A DNA stretch of 64,000 bases from Erythrocercus mccallii (Eukaryota > Chordata > Aves > Passeriformes > Dicruridae), in contig VZRG01000886.1 in the NCBI GenBank assembly GCA_013397435.1, forward strand, positions 83,377-147,376, read 5' to 3'. Below are positions 12,731-25,700 of this stretch, piece after piece. Both the position numbers and the translations under genes were made by a program. The stretch's first letter is position 1. Every line of letters begins with the position of its first letter. The notes beneath the pieces are model-generated. The model saw only the letters and a program-made list of their open reading frames with translations. It made no database searches and was not told the origin of the DNA.

Positions 12731-14584
12731 GCAATTGTTTGTGAGAAATCATTTTAGACTCACTTATCAATGTGCCTGATGGGAACACTTAGGTTTATGA
12801 TCAGAAGATTCACACCAAATAAATGGTAAGAACCACACAAACAAAGCCTTGTCTGCTTTGAAGAGCTTATGTAGCTTTAACTTTGGTGTGAGCAATAAGA
12901 CAGAACGAGATGGCAAATCCCACTGGAAACAACACAACCTCTGTGTGCATCTGAATTAGTAAAGATACAAAGACTCTGAATGGTCTCATAACTTTCTGAT
13001 AAATGCCTAGAAATTTTGTAATGCCTCAAATGGTGAAGGTATTTTATTCTACTGCCAAACAACTGCTTTTTAGGATGATTTTAATTTTGTTAGGTATTTG
13101 TATATGACAAAAGAATTAAAAGTCAACATTTAAGAAGCACTTCAGTATCTCCTATAACAATGATTTGCCTGTTATAAAGCAAAAGACTAGCTCTTATTTT
13201 CTACTTTTCTCCCTTTGATTGGAAAGGGAACAATGATACTAAGCCAACAGTAACATTCTGAATATCATCAGGTTTATATTAGTGAACTCTTAAAACACAT
13301 TAACACGTTTACAAAAAGTAAATGTTAAATGTAATTAATCCAGCAGCTACCTGTTCTTTGTGTATTCTATCTCACAATGTGTGCTAGAAGGACCAACTGG
13401 TAAAATGACTGGCAGCAATGTATATTTAAGGGTTTTTCTTGTTTGTCTTGATGTCAGAAGATCAGAACTGCTGCTCTTAAAGTAACAGTATTGCCTTCAA
13501 ATTTAGGAATTCATTTCGAAACCTTTCAAATTTGTCTTACAGTTTGCAGTTTAATTTTCCACAGATTCATAAATTATTTCTGATTAGTTATAGAAAGGTA
13601 TCAACACCTTCTAAATTATTTCAAACAAGAGTTTCTGAGAGTAACTGTCATGGCCATGTTAAAACTTAGGAAACATCAGGTCAAAAAAAGTAAGTTTTGA
13701 CTAAAATCTATTATATTCATGCTTTATGCATGTTTGTGTGTCTGACCTTTTCTCTCATTCTAGAAACTTCTGCTGAATTAGAATGAAATTCTGGCAGCAT
13801 GGAAATCACACTGGGTTTTGCTATGCATTTTAGTGATGGCATATTTCACTCAGCCTTTTTATAGCCCAGCTCTCATAACAACCATTTATATGTTTTGCTC
13901 CAGAAGGTATCTTTGTGTGTTGTGGGCTCTGAATCTGCCCTGCTGTCAGCAGTGCCCCTTCCACATGAGAATAGAAGTCTGCTCACAGTCAAGCCAATAA
14001 ATTTCTCTTAATGGCAAAACAATATTCAGCCCCAAACTTCTTAATCTCCATATCACTTTGGATCTTCAGAATGAAGCAACCACAATTTCCCAGAAAACTG
14101 GAGAAATTTCATATTATTTGATTAAAATATTAAAAACTCACCCCTCCGTCCAAAATCCCCAGAAGAAGTTAATGTCCACAAGCCCATCATCATGACCAAT
14201 AAATTGAGATTAGTACATTATCAATGTTTTTATAGAAAATATAAGCTATTTGAATCATAATTTTTCTGTAATTGTATTACGTTGAATATGCTTTCATAGA
14301 TATCTCCTAAATAGTGCCACATTAATTATTCAAGCAGGATAAAATAAAAAGAGAAAATGGGACACAGGCTGAATTGCAAAATGAGAATTCTAGTTTTTCA
14401 TCATCTGCAGTTCTTCACAGCTCGGCCTTGCTTGTGTGATTTGTAGACACAGAGTCAATATTGTTGCAGGAGCCATATGCTCCACAGGGAGTGCAGGAGG
14501 CAACACTGACTTGTGTAGAAGTGAGATGCCGAGTGACTGCATTTTGAACAAGCTTCCTAGAGAACACCTCCACAGAAACCCGGG
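12731..14584. other. Unique AT-rich non-coding DNA
   Basis: Nothing beyond AT-rich unique sequence is visible. A 10-bp palindrome CATGGCCATG occurs at about 13649. Open frames are about 60 codons and unrecognisable. Confidence 0.55.
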
Positions 14585-14783
14585 GAGGATGGGCAGGCCC
14601 TGGCCCAGGGGGCCCAGAGCAGCTGTGGCTGCCCCTGGATCCCTGGAAGTGCTCAGGACTGGGGTGCAGGGGTCTCTGAGTGACCTGCTCGAGTGGAAGG
14701 TGTCCCTGCCCACACCAGGGGGCTGGAACCACATGAGCTTTAAGGTCCCTTCCAACCCAAGCCATTCTATGAGTTTATGATAT
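14585..14783 (+). mobile_element. CR1 non-LTR retrotransposon, 3' end
   Basis: This is a 5'-truncated CR1 copy in sense orientation. It shows the ordered blocks of the CR1 3' untranslated region: CAGAGCAGCTGTGGCTGCCCC, ATCCCTGGAAGTG, GTGGAAGGTGTCCCTGCCC, GGGGGCTGGAAC, CTTTAAGGTCCCTTCCAACC, then the tail CATTCTATGAGTTTATGA. CR1 moves by target-primed reverse transcription and is usually truncated at its 5' end, as here. The region is GC-rich against AT-rich flanks, and open frames of about 115-120 codons on both strands over it come from this composition, not from genes. The 5' boundary is approximate. Confidence 0.9.
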
Positions 14784-17700
14784 ACATAGAAAACACAGGG
14801 AAATTATTTTCCACGGTGAATAAATATCTGGAAAAATGCTTAATTTCGCATGAGTTTTGTTACAGGAAAAATTAACTAGGAAAACAATATTTTAAAATCT
14901 ATGATGCGTTTTAGAATTGAAAACTTCATTTCAATTTACACTAAGATTCCCTTCATAAAGCAGGACACAAGCAAGCTATTCTCCACAACTAGCAGATCTA
15001 CATGCTGTCAGCAGTACATTCATTTCTCATCTGAATCTTCTCTGCAAATTCCCCAGATCAGGAGGGATAAAGGTGAAGTTCCAGAATAATGTGAATTGAG
15101 AGTCTTGCCTTGAGCAATACACAGGCACCCCTTGTCTTTGACACATAAAGCCAGCACTGTGGCGAACACAGTCTGCAAACAAGAACACGTTCAAACTAAT
15201 CAAAGGACAGAAAACTATGGGGAGGAGTTAAGGAACTCTCAAAATGAGTGAGACTGCAGTATTTCCCTCAACAATTAAGATGTACACATAATGTAGATAC
15301 TAAAGTCATGCTGAATATCTATACCTGGTATGCACCTGTGTAGGACTAAATTTATCCTCAGTTATGTACTGAAATAATTACACAGAATCATTTATGGATT
15401 ACAGTGAGCATTAGGACTTAGCTTCATTTTATATTCAGTGTGTAATTTGAACAACTTTAGCACATTATATGATTAATTTCAAATGGAAGCTGCAATAGAG
15501 TTTTAAACTCTAGTATATTTTCAACTGAAAATGTATTTACACTGAACCAAAGTTCATTCCTTTAGGTTACAAAGGAAAACAGAACTATGTAAGAGTATAA
15601 ATTCCTTTTTCAGGAGTTGGTTCCCATGTGTAGCTCACACTAACACTGCAATCTTTTTATTCAATAAGTATATTTTCCCTTTTCTGGGCTTGAAGGAAGT
15701 GCAAGGCTGTGCATTTGTCACTGCCATGGTTTCATGTCTGTGTTTGTATATTCAGGTAGATCCAGTATTTCAAACCCAAAGCACACCATTGTATTTAAAG
15801 GTTTTTATATTACCTGTTCTGGAGTACTGAGCAAAGAACATTCCTATTTATTTCACATTCTTTGTGATGACAAATAAACCAACTGAAGAGACTTCATTTT
15901 AAATCAAATAAATGTATAATCTCTTAGGTGTTTGGAAATTATACCCTGTGAGGCTCTAATTTCTTATGTGTCATCAATCAAAGAATGGGCTACAATTAAG
16001 GATTAGAAAAATTGATATCTCTTTCGCTCATGTCTGTTTCTTTCATATTCTGGGTTTCTGAGTTAGTTAATCTTAATTATTGCTTAGTATACTACTATCT
16101 CAAACAAACAAAAAACAAAACCAATTCTAATTTTAGCTGGGAAGTGCCAAAATTCCAGAGTGTGGGAAAGATGTGCATATTTATTTAGCAGGGGGTTTTG
16201 CAGTCATTACAAAGAACAAAACCATTCCTTCATTATTTCCTTTTTCCAACTAAGCAAAAATCTGATCTCCTCCAGGAAGAAGGAATATTTCAATAGCAAG
16301 ATTCATTACTGTGTTTGATTCAAACCTCAGAACTGTTATTCCCCCAAAGTTACAAGAAGCACTTAACTTCTCTTAGTTAATTACAGGTGTTACCAAGAGA
16401 AGGAAAAGAAAATCCCAAATTGTGAACATTTGAACAGTTATAAATATATTGTCACACCTATGCAGGTCTAAGGTACAGCAAGTGAATATCCATAAATATG
16501 AAGTGCTACTATAAATACATAACTGTTCTATAATAAACATTACTTTTTGCACACACAAGTGCATAAAAGGTTTCAACTTTGATAAATAGAGGACAAAATA
16601 TCAGTGTTCTCTGCTGCTGAAAGATGTTTTATTCAGTTTGGTTGATCTCATCTACGTCAGCAAAAAAGGAGGGAAGTATTTAAAAAAAGCACATAAAATG
16701 TCCTGCATTTTGTTCCTCTCTCTTTTCCTAAGTTTTGCCTGGGAATGACAAGAAAATAATAATCATGCAACTTAAACATCTAAAGATATTTCTGCCAGGA
16801 AGCAGACATACTTAGCAGCATAAATAGAGATTATACTGTAAATAAATGCTACAGGGTAATAATTTATAAGAGGAAAACCACCTACTATGTGTATAACAAA
16901 AGTGATGAAAAATAACTGCTCCAGATGTAAATCTCAGTGTACACTAATTAACACTGGGGGTCTCAGCAGCTATAGGTTAACTTTGCAAACAACATTTCAG
17001 AATTTATGGCAAATGACTGAAATATTTACCCCAGCTAACAAGTATTCTTGTGTTCCTATGTGCAGGTAGCAAAATATGAAGTGCTGTCAAAAAGAGACTT
17101 TTTCTTCAGCCTGGCTGAGTATTGACATTTTAGGTTGTTGGCATTTTAAAAGTTTTTAAAACATTTTTCTTAGAGCAACCCAACATCATAGTTTCTTAAA
17201 ATTTTCTTTTTAACAAGCTATTCCTTTACAAGCACTTTCTCCATTTCATTGTATAAATTTTCTACTTAAATAGCACTATCAGAAGGCAAATTGAAACCTC
17301 TGAATAGCTTTGACAACAATGTATCTTGCTGCCTTTTCTCCTTGTTCTTGTGTCACTGATCAATAGACCCAAATGCCATGCATTCATCAAGCTACGGGGC
17401 TTGATTGCAAAAGCTGTCTTAGCTCATGCTTATCTCTTGTGTCCTACATGCCTAGAAATGTCACAGAGGAGGAAATCCTAACCCTACATATGTCAGCTTC
17501 TGTCAGATGAACAGAGGTCCTGAATGAGGGGTGTTTTGGCATTCTTTTGTCTGTCATGAATAACTGGAGCAACAGTCCACTTCAAGGCAAAGAGAAGAAA
17601 TAAAGACTCCTTGTTCCTTGAACTTCTTTTTTGTGTTAATTATGAAATCAGGTGTTGGTTTGCAATCCTAATCTGTAGCCTAATTCAACTGCAGCCTCCT

Positions 17701-20099
17701 AATGCTGCTTGATACTCATTGATACCATTACATTTGGTACTTATTCCTACTATTATATTCTACAAATATATCTCCCCAGTTCCAGATTTTTAGAGAAGCA
17801 GAAGGGAAAAGAAGTGGGGACACATACACACGCACATTTGTTTATCTCAAAAGTTATTTAGAGAGAAATTAAAAACTGTTATTGTGTAAGGCCAAAGACT
17901 GCAAGATGTAACAGTGCTTCCCCATTGATTTGTCTGTTTATCAAATGGAAAAAGCCCTCAGAGCTTCTGAAAAGTGGCCATTTTCTCCCACTCAGCCTGA
18001 GGACATAGACAAAAATAACAGAGAGGAAAATATAAGCATAAATTGAGAGAATTCTAGCAGGTTCTCCTCTTCTACTTGATATTATTGTGCAAGTTATTAC
18101 TAGAGCCCAGATCAAAGGAGATTTATTTTTTAAGGGCACTGAATATTCTTCCAAATGCCTTATTTTGTTGTGAGAATGTTAATGACATATGTGAGTGCAC
18201 CTCAACAGTCTCACTGATCTCTGTAGGAAAGTAATTTAACCTCCCTTTCTCTCCTCTCTGTCAAAATAGGCAAGACAACATGCATTCATATGATTCCTAA
18301 GAGACAGAAAAAATGATCATTTTATTTATCAAAATCTACCATTTTGATTCATATTCTTCTAAGCAACATTGCCCATCATAAATAATTTAAAAGCTCATAT
18401 GTATTAGAGAGGATATAAACTGAAGTAGTAGCACAGAGAAAATGAGCATATTAAGCCCTGTTCTCAGATATTCTTAAAAAGCTAGCTGAGAGTGCTATCA
18501 AAGGTAACAAATTTTACATGGTTTAAGAATTAGGGCAAAACAAATTGAGAACAGCATATTACATCTGTTTCAGCTGGCAAGCAAGCATTTTGCTGCTTTC
18601 AGAACATGTTTTATGTGATGGAAAAACCCTGTCAAGTGTCCCAAGGGGGGGTTACAGTTTTGCTTCAAACTGTTGCCAATGAATAAATAAGGACAAAAGT
18701 CCTTTACCATTTGTGCAGCAGTGAGCACACTGTCAGTGCTGAGTTGGCAGCAGAGGACACGTCTCCCACTGTTATTAGAAGACACAAGTTCCATCAACTG
18801 AGTTACGAAAACATTGGAAGAATTCTTCCAAACTTGAAAATAATAATAAAAGAAAGTGAGAAGTTCAGAGAAGTCCCTCATCAGGCCCTTTCTGTCTGCA
18901 GTTAAAAGCCTTAATCACCTTCAGTGAGAGATCCTGACCCTTGGACAAATGCAGAGCTTGTCCTCAGCCCCACAGGGTGAACTGTAATGTCCTGCAACTC
19001 TTCAGACTTGATTCTTAAACAGCAAACCTCCTTTTGTGTGTGTTTTGTGCTTTTCTGTGTTACCATATAGTTGTAACAATAATATTCAGAGCAGACTTGA
19101 GCACCTGGCATCATCTTGCACTTACACTGCAGTTCCTGCAGTGTGCTCCACTTCCCTCCCTTTCCCATTCTGTAACTATTTTGTAGCTTGTGTATGATTT
19201 GCATGTGTTTGTTCATTGCATCTTCATTTAAAATATTGACTGATAAGAATACTGGATCAGAATTTAAGAGAGATTTTCTTATTAATTTACTTTTATTTAA
19301 TATTTATGCAAATTACTCAGAAAAAGGAATATTCTCCAAAACTATATTATACTATTTGAAAAAGAATTATAATCAATTTTCTTTCAAGAATATTAGTTAT
19401 TGAAAAGTTGTTTTCTTTGAAGATAAAGGAATTATTTATCTCTGTTGCTTCCTGGTAAAGATGAATTAATTTAGTTGTTTAGAAAAAGATTTTCACATGT
19501 ATGCAGAGTGTACTCAATTCTTTGTTGTTTTTTATTTTGATGATACAAAATAAGCTATTTTTTTCTGCATTCTGATACCTAATTGTATCTCCAGAACCAA
19601 TTTATTTGAAAGCAATGAAATCAATTACACAAGACTTTTCAATAGAATGAATGTATAAGGCTTTTTTCAACATAGTAGATCAATCGTTTTGATAATCTCA
19701 GTGTTCTTTAATTCAGTAAGAGATAATTGTACTTGCATCTATCTTCTTATTAAATTAGTCCTTGAGCTAATATTTTTTCAGTTTTGAATATTTCAGATGT
19801 AAAAAAGGATACGACTTTTTTTTGGTTTTTATGCAAGAGTAAAATACCTTTATTTGTGTGAGAAACATCGCAATTAATATAAATACAGTTTTCACCAAAG
19901 GTTCTCAAATACTCAAAGGCAACTAAACGTTATCCTTTGTTAAGAAAGATTAATGATTCCAAAGTACACTGAGAGCTGCTCTTGCTGGTGTCCCACAAAC
20001 ACTGTAATTGCTGGGAAAAAAAATCTTCCTTCACCCTTGAAAGACTAAAGGAGTTCTAAAGATGGCAAAGGCCCACAAAAACAAGAGCAAAGTCGAGTG
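14784..20099. other. Unique AT-rich non-coding DNA
   Basis: No transposon or exon is recognisable in this stretch. Open frames reach at most about 100 codons (18570-18881 on the minus strand, 18911-19216 on the minus strand) and show no known domain. Local composition becomes very AT-rich near 19200-19800. Confidence 0.6.
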
Positions 20100-20275
20100 G
20101 TGGCAGAGCTGGCCCAGAGGGGCTGGGCAATCTCCTGTCCCTGGAAATTCTGGAGACACCTGTGGATTAAGCCCTGGAAACCTGGTCTGTCAGGGTTAAC
20201 TCTGCTTTGAGGAGGAGGCTGAACTAGAGATCACTGGGGGTCTCCTCTAATTTGAAATATCCTGTTCTTCTATAG
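20100..20275 (+). mobile_element. CR1 3' end, diverged copy
   Basis: Blocks follow the CR1 3' untranslated region of the subfamily with a GGACTAGATGACCTCCAGAGG segment. GTGGCAGAGCTGG, CAATCTCCTGTCCCTGGA, TGGAGACACC, TCTGCTTTGAGGAGGAGGCT, GAACTAGAGATCACTGGGGG and TCTCCTCTAATTTGA are all recognisable. The tail has decayed to TGTTCTTCTATAGAA. The orientation is sense and the 5' end is truncated. It is more diverged than the copy at 14585-14783. Boundaries are good to perhaps 20 bases. Confidence 0.75.
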
Positions 20276-20602
20276 AAACTCTTCACTTTTATTATTTTCC
20301 CTTACATTTTAATGATATTTCCCATAGAAAACTCATCTACAAGGTCAATGAAAGGTGTCTTTAAGGCTGCTGTCAGACCTTGCCCTTTTCCTATGGTGAG
20401 TTATAGGCAGTTTTGCCTCAGTCACACTGCAGGTGTGCAGGAGGGGGCTTTGGTCTGTGGCTGCAGATACCTGTGAGCTCAGGCTGGTATTTCTTCCCAT
20501 TATTGCTGCAGATCTCTTACCACCAGACTTTTGATTTATTTGATTTATAACCTTACCATCACTATTCTATAGTCAATGCCTTCCAAGGAATTTTTAAAAC
20601 AG

Positions 20603-20630
20603 AAAAAGGTTGAAAACCACTGGTCTAGAG
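20603..20630 (+). mobile_element. hAT/Charlie-type DNA transposon terminus with TSD
   Basis: AAAAAGGTTGAAAACCACTG at 20603-20622 is the reverse complement of the classic hAT/Charlie terminal inverted repeat, which begins CAGTGGTT(C/T)TCAACC. It is followed directly by GTCTAGAG (20623-20630), which fits the 8-bp nTCTAGAn target-site duplication typical of this group. I did not find the matching opposite terminus upstream. It may be decayed, deleted or interrupted; the CR1 ending near 20275 lies in that direction. No transposase reading frame is visible. Confidence 0.55.
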
Positions 20631-21160
20631 AATTTCAGAAGGAAATTAGCTTTCTTAGTGAGCAGAGCCTTATAAGCAATCTCTTTTTAAAGTTAAATTC
20701 CAGCTGAATTCTCTGAAGACAGGAAGTGAAGACACTGATCTTCTAACAAATAAGCCATACGATGTTCTGCACAAGGCCACTTTCCAGAGTAAGTCAAGTT
20801 TATCAGTGCACTTTCTTGACAACCTTGCCTTGGAGAGAACAGGAGAATTTCCACGGCAGTGGGAAAACAAATGTTATTTAACTTTTCAAATTAAGATCTT
20901 CACTCTGCAAACAGAATCCCAGTTTTATTTCCTACAAGTCTTAAGTGACAAGGGATACAGATTTAACCTAGAAATGTTCATATAGGATTCTGATTGAAGA
21001 AACTAGAGATTAATGTTAGTTTGAATAATTTTATTTTGTTGCTGGCTTTATACTGAGATCACTTCTGAATTTTTGTCAATAAAAATATCAAAGGTCATTT
21101 GTAGCAGATTCTCTGTGCTTGGATAGTTCTTTTCTCCCCTGGGAGCTAAAACATTATTTT

Positions 21161-21545
21161 ATAGATTCATAACGGCTGGAAGGGACCTCAAGAGGTCATT
21201 TCATCCATCCTCTGTTCCAAGGCAAGATCAAACATATTCATCTTGACAGATATTTGTCTAGACTATCTTTTTTAAAACTTCCAATTACAAGGATTCTAAA
21301 ATCTCTTTGGGCAATCTATTCCAATGCATTGCTATCATTACTGTTAAAAGTTTTTTTCCTGATAAGTAATCTTAATTTTTCTTATTTCAGATTCAATCCA
21401 AAACTGCTTGTTCAATTGTCATTGACAATAAAATAAGATTGCTTCCTTCCCCTTACAGATCTTTTAAAAATGCAAACTCCTATGCAGCCATTTGCTCCCA
21501 TCTTGTCATCCTGCCTAAACACAGTACCTTGAATATATACAAGCT
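21161..21545 (-). mobile_element. Old CR1 3' portion, antisense
   Basis: Read on the plus strand, the copy starts with a decayed tail (ATAGATTCATAA) and GGCTGGAAGGGACCTCAAGA, then follows the antisense order of CR1: AGGTCAT, CCAAGGCAAGATCAAACAT, TGACAGATATTTGTCTAGAC, GGGCAATCTATTCCAATGC, GTTTTTTTCCTGATAAGTAA, and CAATTGTCATTGACAAT followed by TGCTTCCTTCCCCTTACAG. The match fades after about 21545. The many substitutions and AT drift imply an old insertion. The order fits the subfamilies with a TGACAGGTATTTGTCTAACC block. Confidence 0.8.
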
Positions 21546-22377
21546 GAACTACATTCTAATTTTTTCCAAACATTATTTGCCAATTTTGGTAATTTCTGTC
21601 TGTTGACTGTAGATGTTCTCCAGAGAACATCTGCTCACTGGCTTAATCCCCTGCATGTACCAAGGAAGGCTGAACAAAGATGTCCCCAGGCTTCTCAGAA
21701 GGTTCTCCCTAAATTCCCCTAGAAATTTCCTTTCTTCCCCTTTATTTAATAAGCTGGTAATATTTGATGACTGTGATATGTTTCTTACCTGATTAGCTGC
21801 ACAGCAGCTACCCAGAAAGTTATTAGTTCCTTGCTGACATGGGCTTATTCCCTTCTAAGCTAATGGCAGTGAATCCAGGATTTACTCCTAAACATCCTAA
21901 ATCCATCCCTGAGGTAAAGCTCGAATGCAAAGTTATCTTTTCACTTCCTTCCATAAATATACATAACCCAGGACAGAAGAGGGTACAGGTAATCAATCAC
22001 ATTTAAAGCCCTCAGTTGTGTAAATCAATACAGTGGTTTCAGAGATGCATAAGAAGAGTTAAACAGTGAAAGAAAGCTGGAAAGAGTTGGTTTGGGTTTA
22101 TTCCTTGTTTTTAGAAAGTTTTATAATTAGTGTTGGGGCATACTGGGCACTGAATTCATTTCATAGTACCACACATAGAAGCAAGCTGAATTCCTCTCAG
22201 TGCAAAACCTACCTCAAGCTACCTTGACAACAAGATAACAATAACTCTGTAATTTCAATTGTTCACTCTTTTTTATGTGTTCTGTATCTCAGTGAAGTCT
22301 CATCTTCCCAGCCCAGTGCCATAGGCTAATAATCTGTAACAAAACTCACCCTCAAAAAATGTCAGATATAATGAAAA
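21546..22377. other. Unique AT-rich non-coding DNA
   Basis: The stretch holds no recognised feature. The first 60 bases may continue the preceding CR1 in a decayed form (CTAATTTTTTCCAAACATT recalls the CR1 CTCCAATTTGTCCACATC block), but I cannot place the end. Confidence 0.5.
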
Positions 22378-22430
22378 CCACAACTTCACAGATGAGAAAG
22401 TTGGCCCTAGCTAAATCCTAAGGGCCCTAG
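22378..22430 (-). repeat. Possible MIR-type SINE remnant (antisense)
   Basis: CCACAACTTCACAGATGAG, then AAAGTTGGCC, then TAGCTAAATCCTAAGGGCCC parallels the reverse-complement MIR core (CATTTTACAGATGAGGAAACTGAGGC, then AGGTTAAGTAACTTGCCC). ACAGATGAG at 22388-22396 is the best block. GGCCCTAGCT is present twice, 20 bases apart (22403 and 22423). The call is by eye and tentative. Confidence 0.33.
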
Positions 22431-22695
22431 CTCTCAGATTCTGTAGGTTCTGCTGTTTCATCCTCTAACCCTGAATTAGACGGCTGCATGAAATTGAACT
22501 ATTCCTGCTTCTTTCTACTGAATCACTCATTCATCATCAAAGAATAACTGACTTCCAAACATTGAAAATTCCATTGCCAGTTGAAAAAAAAATTACCCCA
22601 GCAGCTGAACCCAAAACTTGACCACCCACTCTAATGATCTGACAAGTGATATTTTTATTATTGAAGACATAGTTCTTCAATCGCCACTTACAGAA

Positions 22696-22751
22696 TTTTG
22701 AGTGGTTATCACTCAAAAATGATATAGTATTTCCTCCTACTTAGGTAGGAG
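22696..22751. repeat. Two adjacent perfect hairpins
   Basis: TTTTGAGTG (22696-22704) and CACTCAAAA (22710-22718) form a 9-bp inverted repeat with a 5-base loop. Fifteen bases on, CTCCTAC (22734-22740) and GTAGGAG (22745-22751) form a 7-bp inverted repeat with a 4-base loop. No T-run follows, and a terminator function is not expected in this genome. Confidence 0.6.
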
Positions 22752-25700
22752 TTGGAATATTTAGATTTCTGATTAAGCATTGAATCTTAACTCTAATGGC
22801 CTTTGATACAGTACAAAAGTTGAAAACTTTCATTTTGATTTGTGTTGAAACAATTATTTTCTGTCAGCAAACTAAAAAAATCACTCCAAACCACTTCTTT
22901 GCTCTTGGCTTTTTCCCTGTCTAATCTAAACACTGAAAATGTCAAGTTTTCTCACTAATTAAACATGTCTGTCTTAGAATCCACTTGTATCTTTCATCAT
23001 AATGGTGCAGAGTTCCAGGGAGACATTATACATTCATGTTTTCAAATATAAGATGTAAAAAAATACAAATATAAATTTAATGCAGCAATCTCTTAATGAG
23101 CAAAGCAATTATGACAAGGGAGAAATGAAGGAACTAGCCTTCTAAAAAGTTCTCAGTATTTATGGGCACAGGGCTTCAGAGTCTGGTTAAGACAAGTTTT
23201 TATGCAGATCCTCTATGAAGAAGGAGAAGGAAATGTGAGTTATTAGTGAAAGTCAGGTAAAATGTGCCTAAAAAGTGAGGGTGGAATCACAAGGTCCATT
23301 GAATTTATAAGATAAATTATAAAAGACTCAGTTTTTTAGACTGGGACTGAAATCTTGTGGGAAATTATTCTTTATGATATATCAGTTCTACTGTCAAAAA
23401 ACCCAACAAATTTAAAAAATTAAAAGAACAACAAATCCTAAAAATTCAAAACTTTAGCAAGAGAAGCTTTTGTAAAGTCCAGGTTTAAAAATGGCTGAAG
23501 CTTCTTGGTGCTTGAGCAATATCTCCTAAATTGTAGCAGATGACACATTCATAGCATAAATTCCTATTTTGCTGCTTTTTGTCATTTTCTTTGTAGTCTC
23601 TGTGTCACCAGTGATTAGTATGATTAATAAACTGAATTTAATAAAAATAACAGCACATGGAAAATATGTATTGTTAGCATTTTTCATAAAATAAGGAATA
23701 CCCTATTAAAGGAACAGAGTGTATTTCAGATTGAAAGGAGTTGTAATCACGGAATAAATTCAAAAGGTCACCAAATATGCTATGTGAGCAACTGGGAAAA
23801 TTAGATGGAGAAGCAGCACAAGTAATTTTAACATTCTATCAAGGAAAAAGGATCAGAGTAAATAATGGAGAGTCATCCTTGCTCCTCCCTTAATGGGTCA
23901 GTGGCTCTCCAGTGCCAGCTGGAGGCTCAGACAGGTCAGTCCTGGTAATTCCCCTGCTCTGTTTTTGCAGAACTGTAAGGTCTCCATTCCAATGTGTAGC
24001 ACAAGGAGAAGGCCACCTGTGTGTCAGGACTGTCAGAACAGAGTGGGGTGCTGGGCACACTCAGGGTAGACATGAACCTACACAACAAAGTAAAAGCTGA
24101 GAGTGCACAGGGAGCTGCTCTGCACCTCCCAGGATGTGCTTCCTGGGCAAGACCTGAGATCACTTTCCTGCCCTCACCTGGAACGAGCTCTGCCTCGAGC
24201 TTTGTGCTCCCTCTTGCACAGAGAGCTCAGCTGGGGAAAATATGTTCAGCTGATTCCACAGCACAGCTCAAAATGCAGGCTTTGGAAAAATCTGAAAAAA
24301 CAAGCATTCGCTGGCCAAATATGCTGTGGGAAACTCAGCATTTTGAGCAGAAACACAGCACATAACTTTAAGAAACAGATTTGTGGAAGGTACCAGACAG
24401 ACAAGTGTTGGCGTCTGGCGTGGCTGTAGTGTTCTCTAGGGCACCATCTCAGCACTGAAACCGCTCCCCAAAACTTAGTGCAGCACAACAAATACAGGGG
24501 ATCACTGCCTTTCAACCTGTTAGACTTTGCTGTAAGAGAGCCCTTAAGAGAAACTCCTGCAGGAGCAGAACCACACCACTCAAAGCAGAGCTGCACCCCA
24601 ACACCTTCACCTTCCATTCCCATTTCTCATAGGGGTTGCCCAGTGAGTCCCAAGGAAACAGGGGATGGAAGAGGGTTGGGAAGAGCAAGTGTTTGATGAA
24701 ATTAAATGCTGCAGATTTAGCAGGCAATATGAGGGTGGAAAGAAGAGTACAGAATTGTGCAGTTGTGAGAAGAAAAAGAGGGAAAAGATGAAGGGAGATT
24801 TAGGGCAAGAAATGAGATTAAAGTGGTGTTTGGGCAGGGCTAACAAAGGATTTAAAGGAGAAATTACCTAAGCATTATTGAAAGAGAAGTAACTATGTTA
24901 TAGATGGATTTTTAATGTTAAGGAAAACCAAATCATTCTGAGAATTTTAATCTTAAAACATTTTCCAAACCACCACTCATCTATTAAACAAATCACTCAA
25001 GCATTACTCCTGAAAATCTATTAATGGCTTCTGACTGTGATAATTAAACTATCCTTTAACCTCTTTTTCCGGTATTGGTTTCATCTTCAACATCTTTATG
25101 TATTCATACTCAATCTTTCTCACCACAACATCTCTGAGAGCAGCAAGAGAGTCACTCATATTCTCAGTTATAAATCCCAGTCATACTCATTTATGAGGCT
25201 TTCATGCCTTACCCTCTCTATTGACTGTTTTCTTTTAAATCCTTGCCAGTTTTTAACAAGCTGACATGCAACAATACAGAAGTTCCTACACTCCTACAGC
25301 CACCTTTGTACTGTGTCTCATCCAACTGGAAGGTCACTGTCCAGTTTTCTTCCCTGTACCCTTATAAAATTTAAGTTCTTTTAGCATATAATTCACTTTT
25401 GATATATGTATTTTTGACCCCTCCGGTGGGAGATGTTACTTCAGCTGTTCATGGGTATGGTTTATTTCCCCTGCAAAATCAATATTATTCAACATTTTAT
25501 TTCCTTCAAAATATTTTTATTCACGTCAATCAGATGCGTTTCTTCTCTCAGGATTTCTCTAGTTTCTGATTTAATAACCTTAGCTGGCAGTGCAAAGTCT
25601 CCCATCAATAAAATTCTTCCTAGACACCTCTCCTGAGCAGCTACTCTCTCTGGTGCCATCTTCTATTCTGACTTGGTCTCTTGATTCTGTATGACCACTT

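Noticed and set aside
14390..14780. Overlapping 114-121-codon frames on both strands
   Set aside because: All overlie the CR1 3' end at 14585-14783.
22696..22751. Hairpins as bacterial-type terminators
   Set aside because: The genome is vertebrate, there is no upstream gene and no T-run follows.
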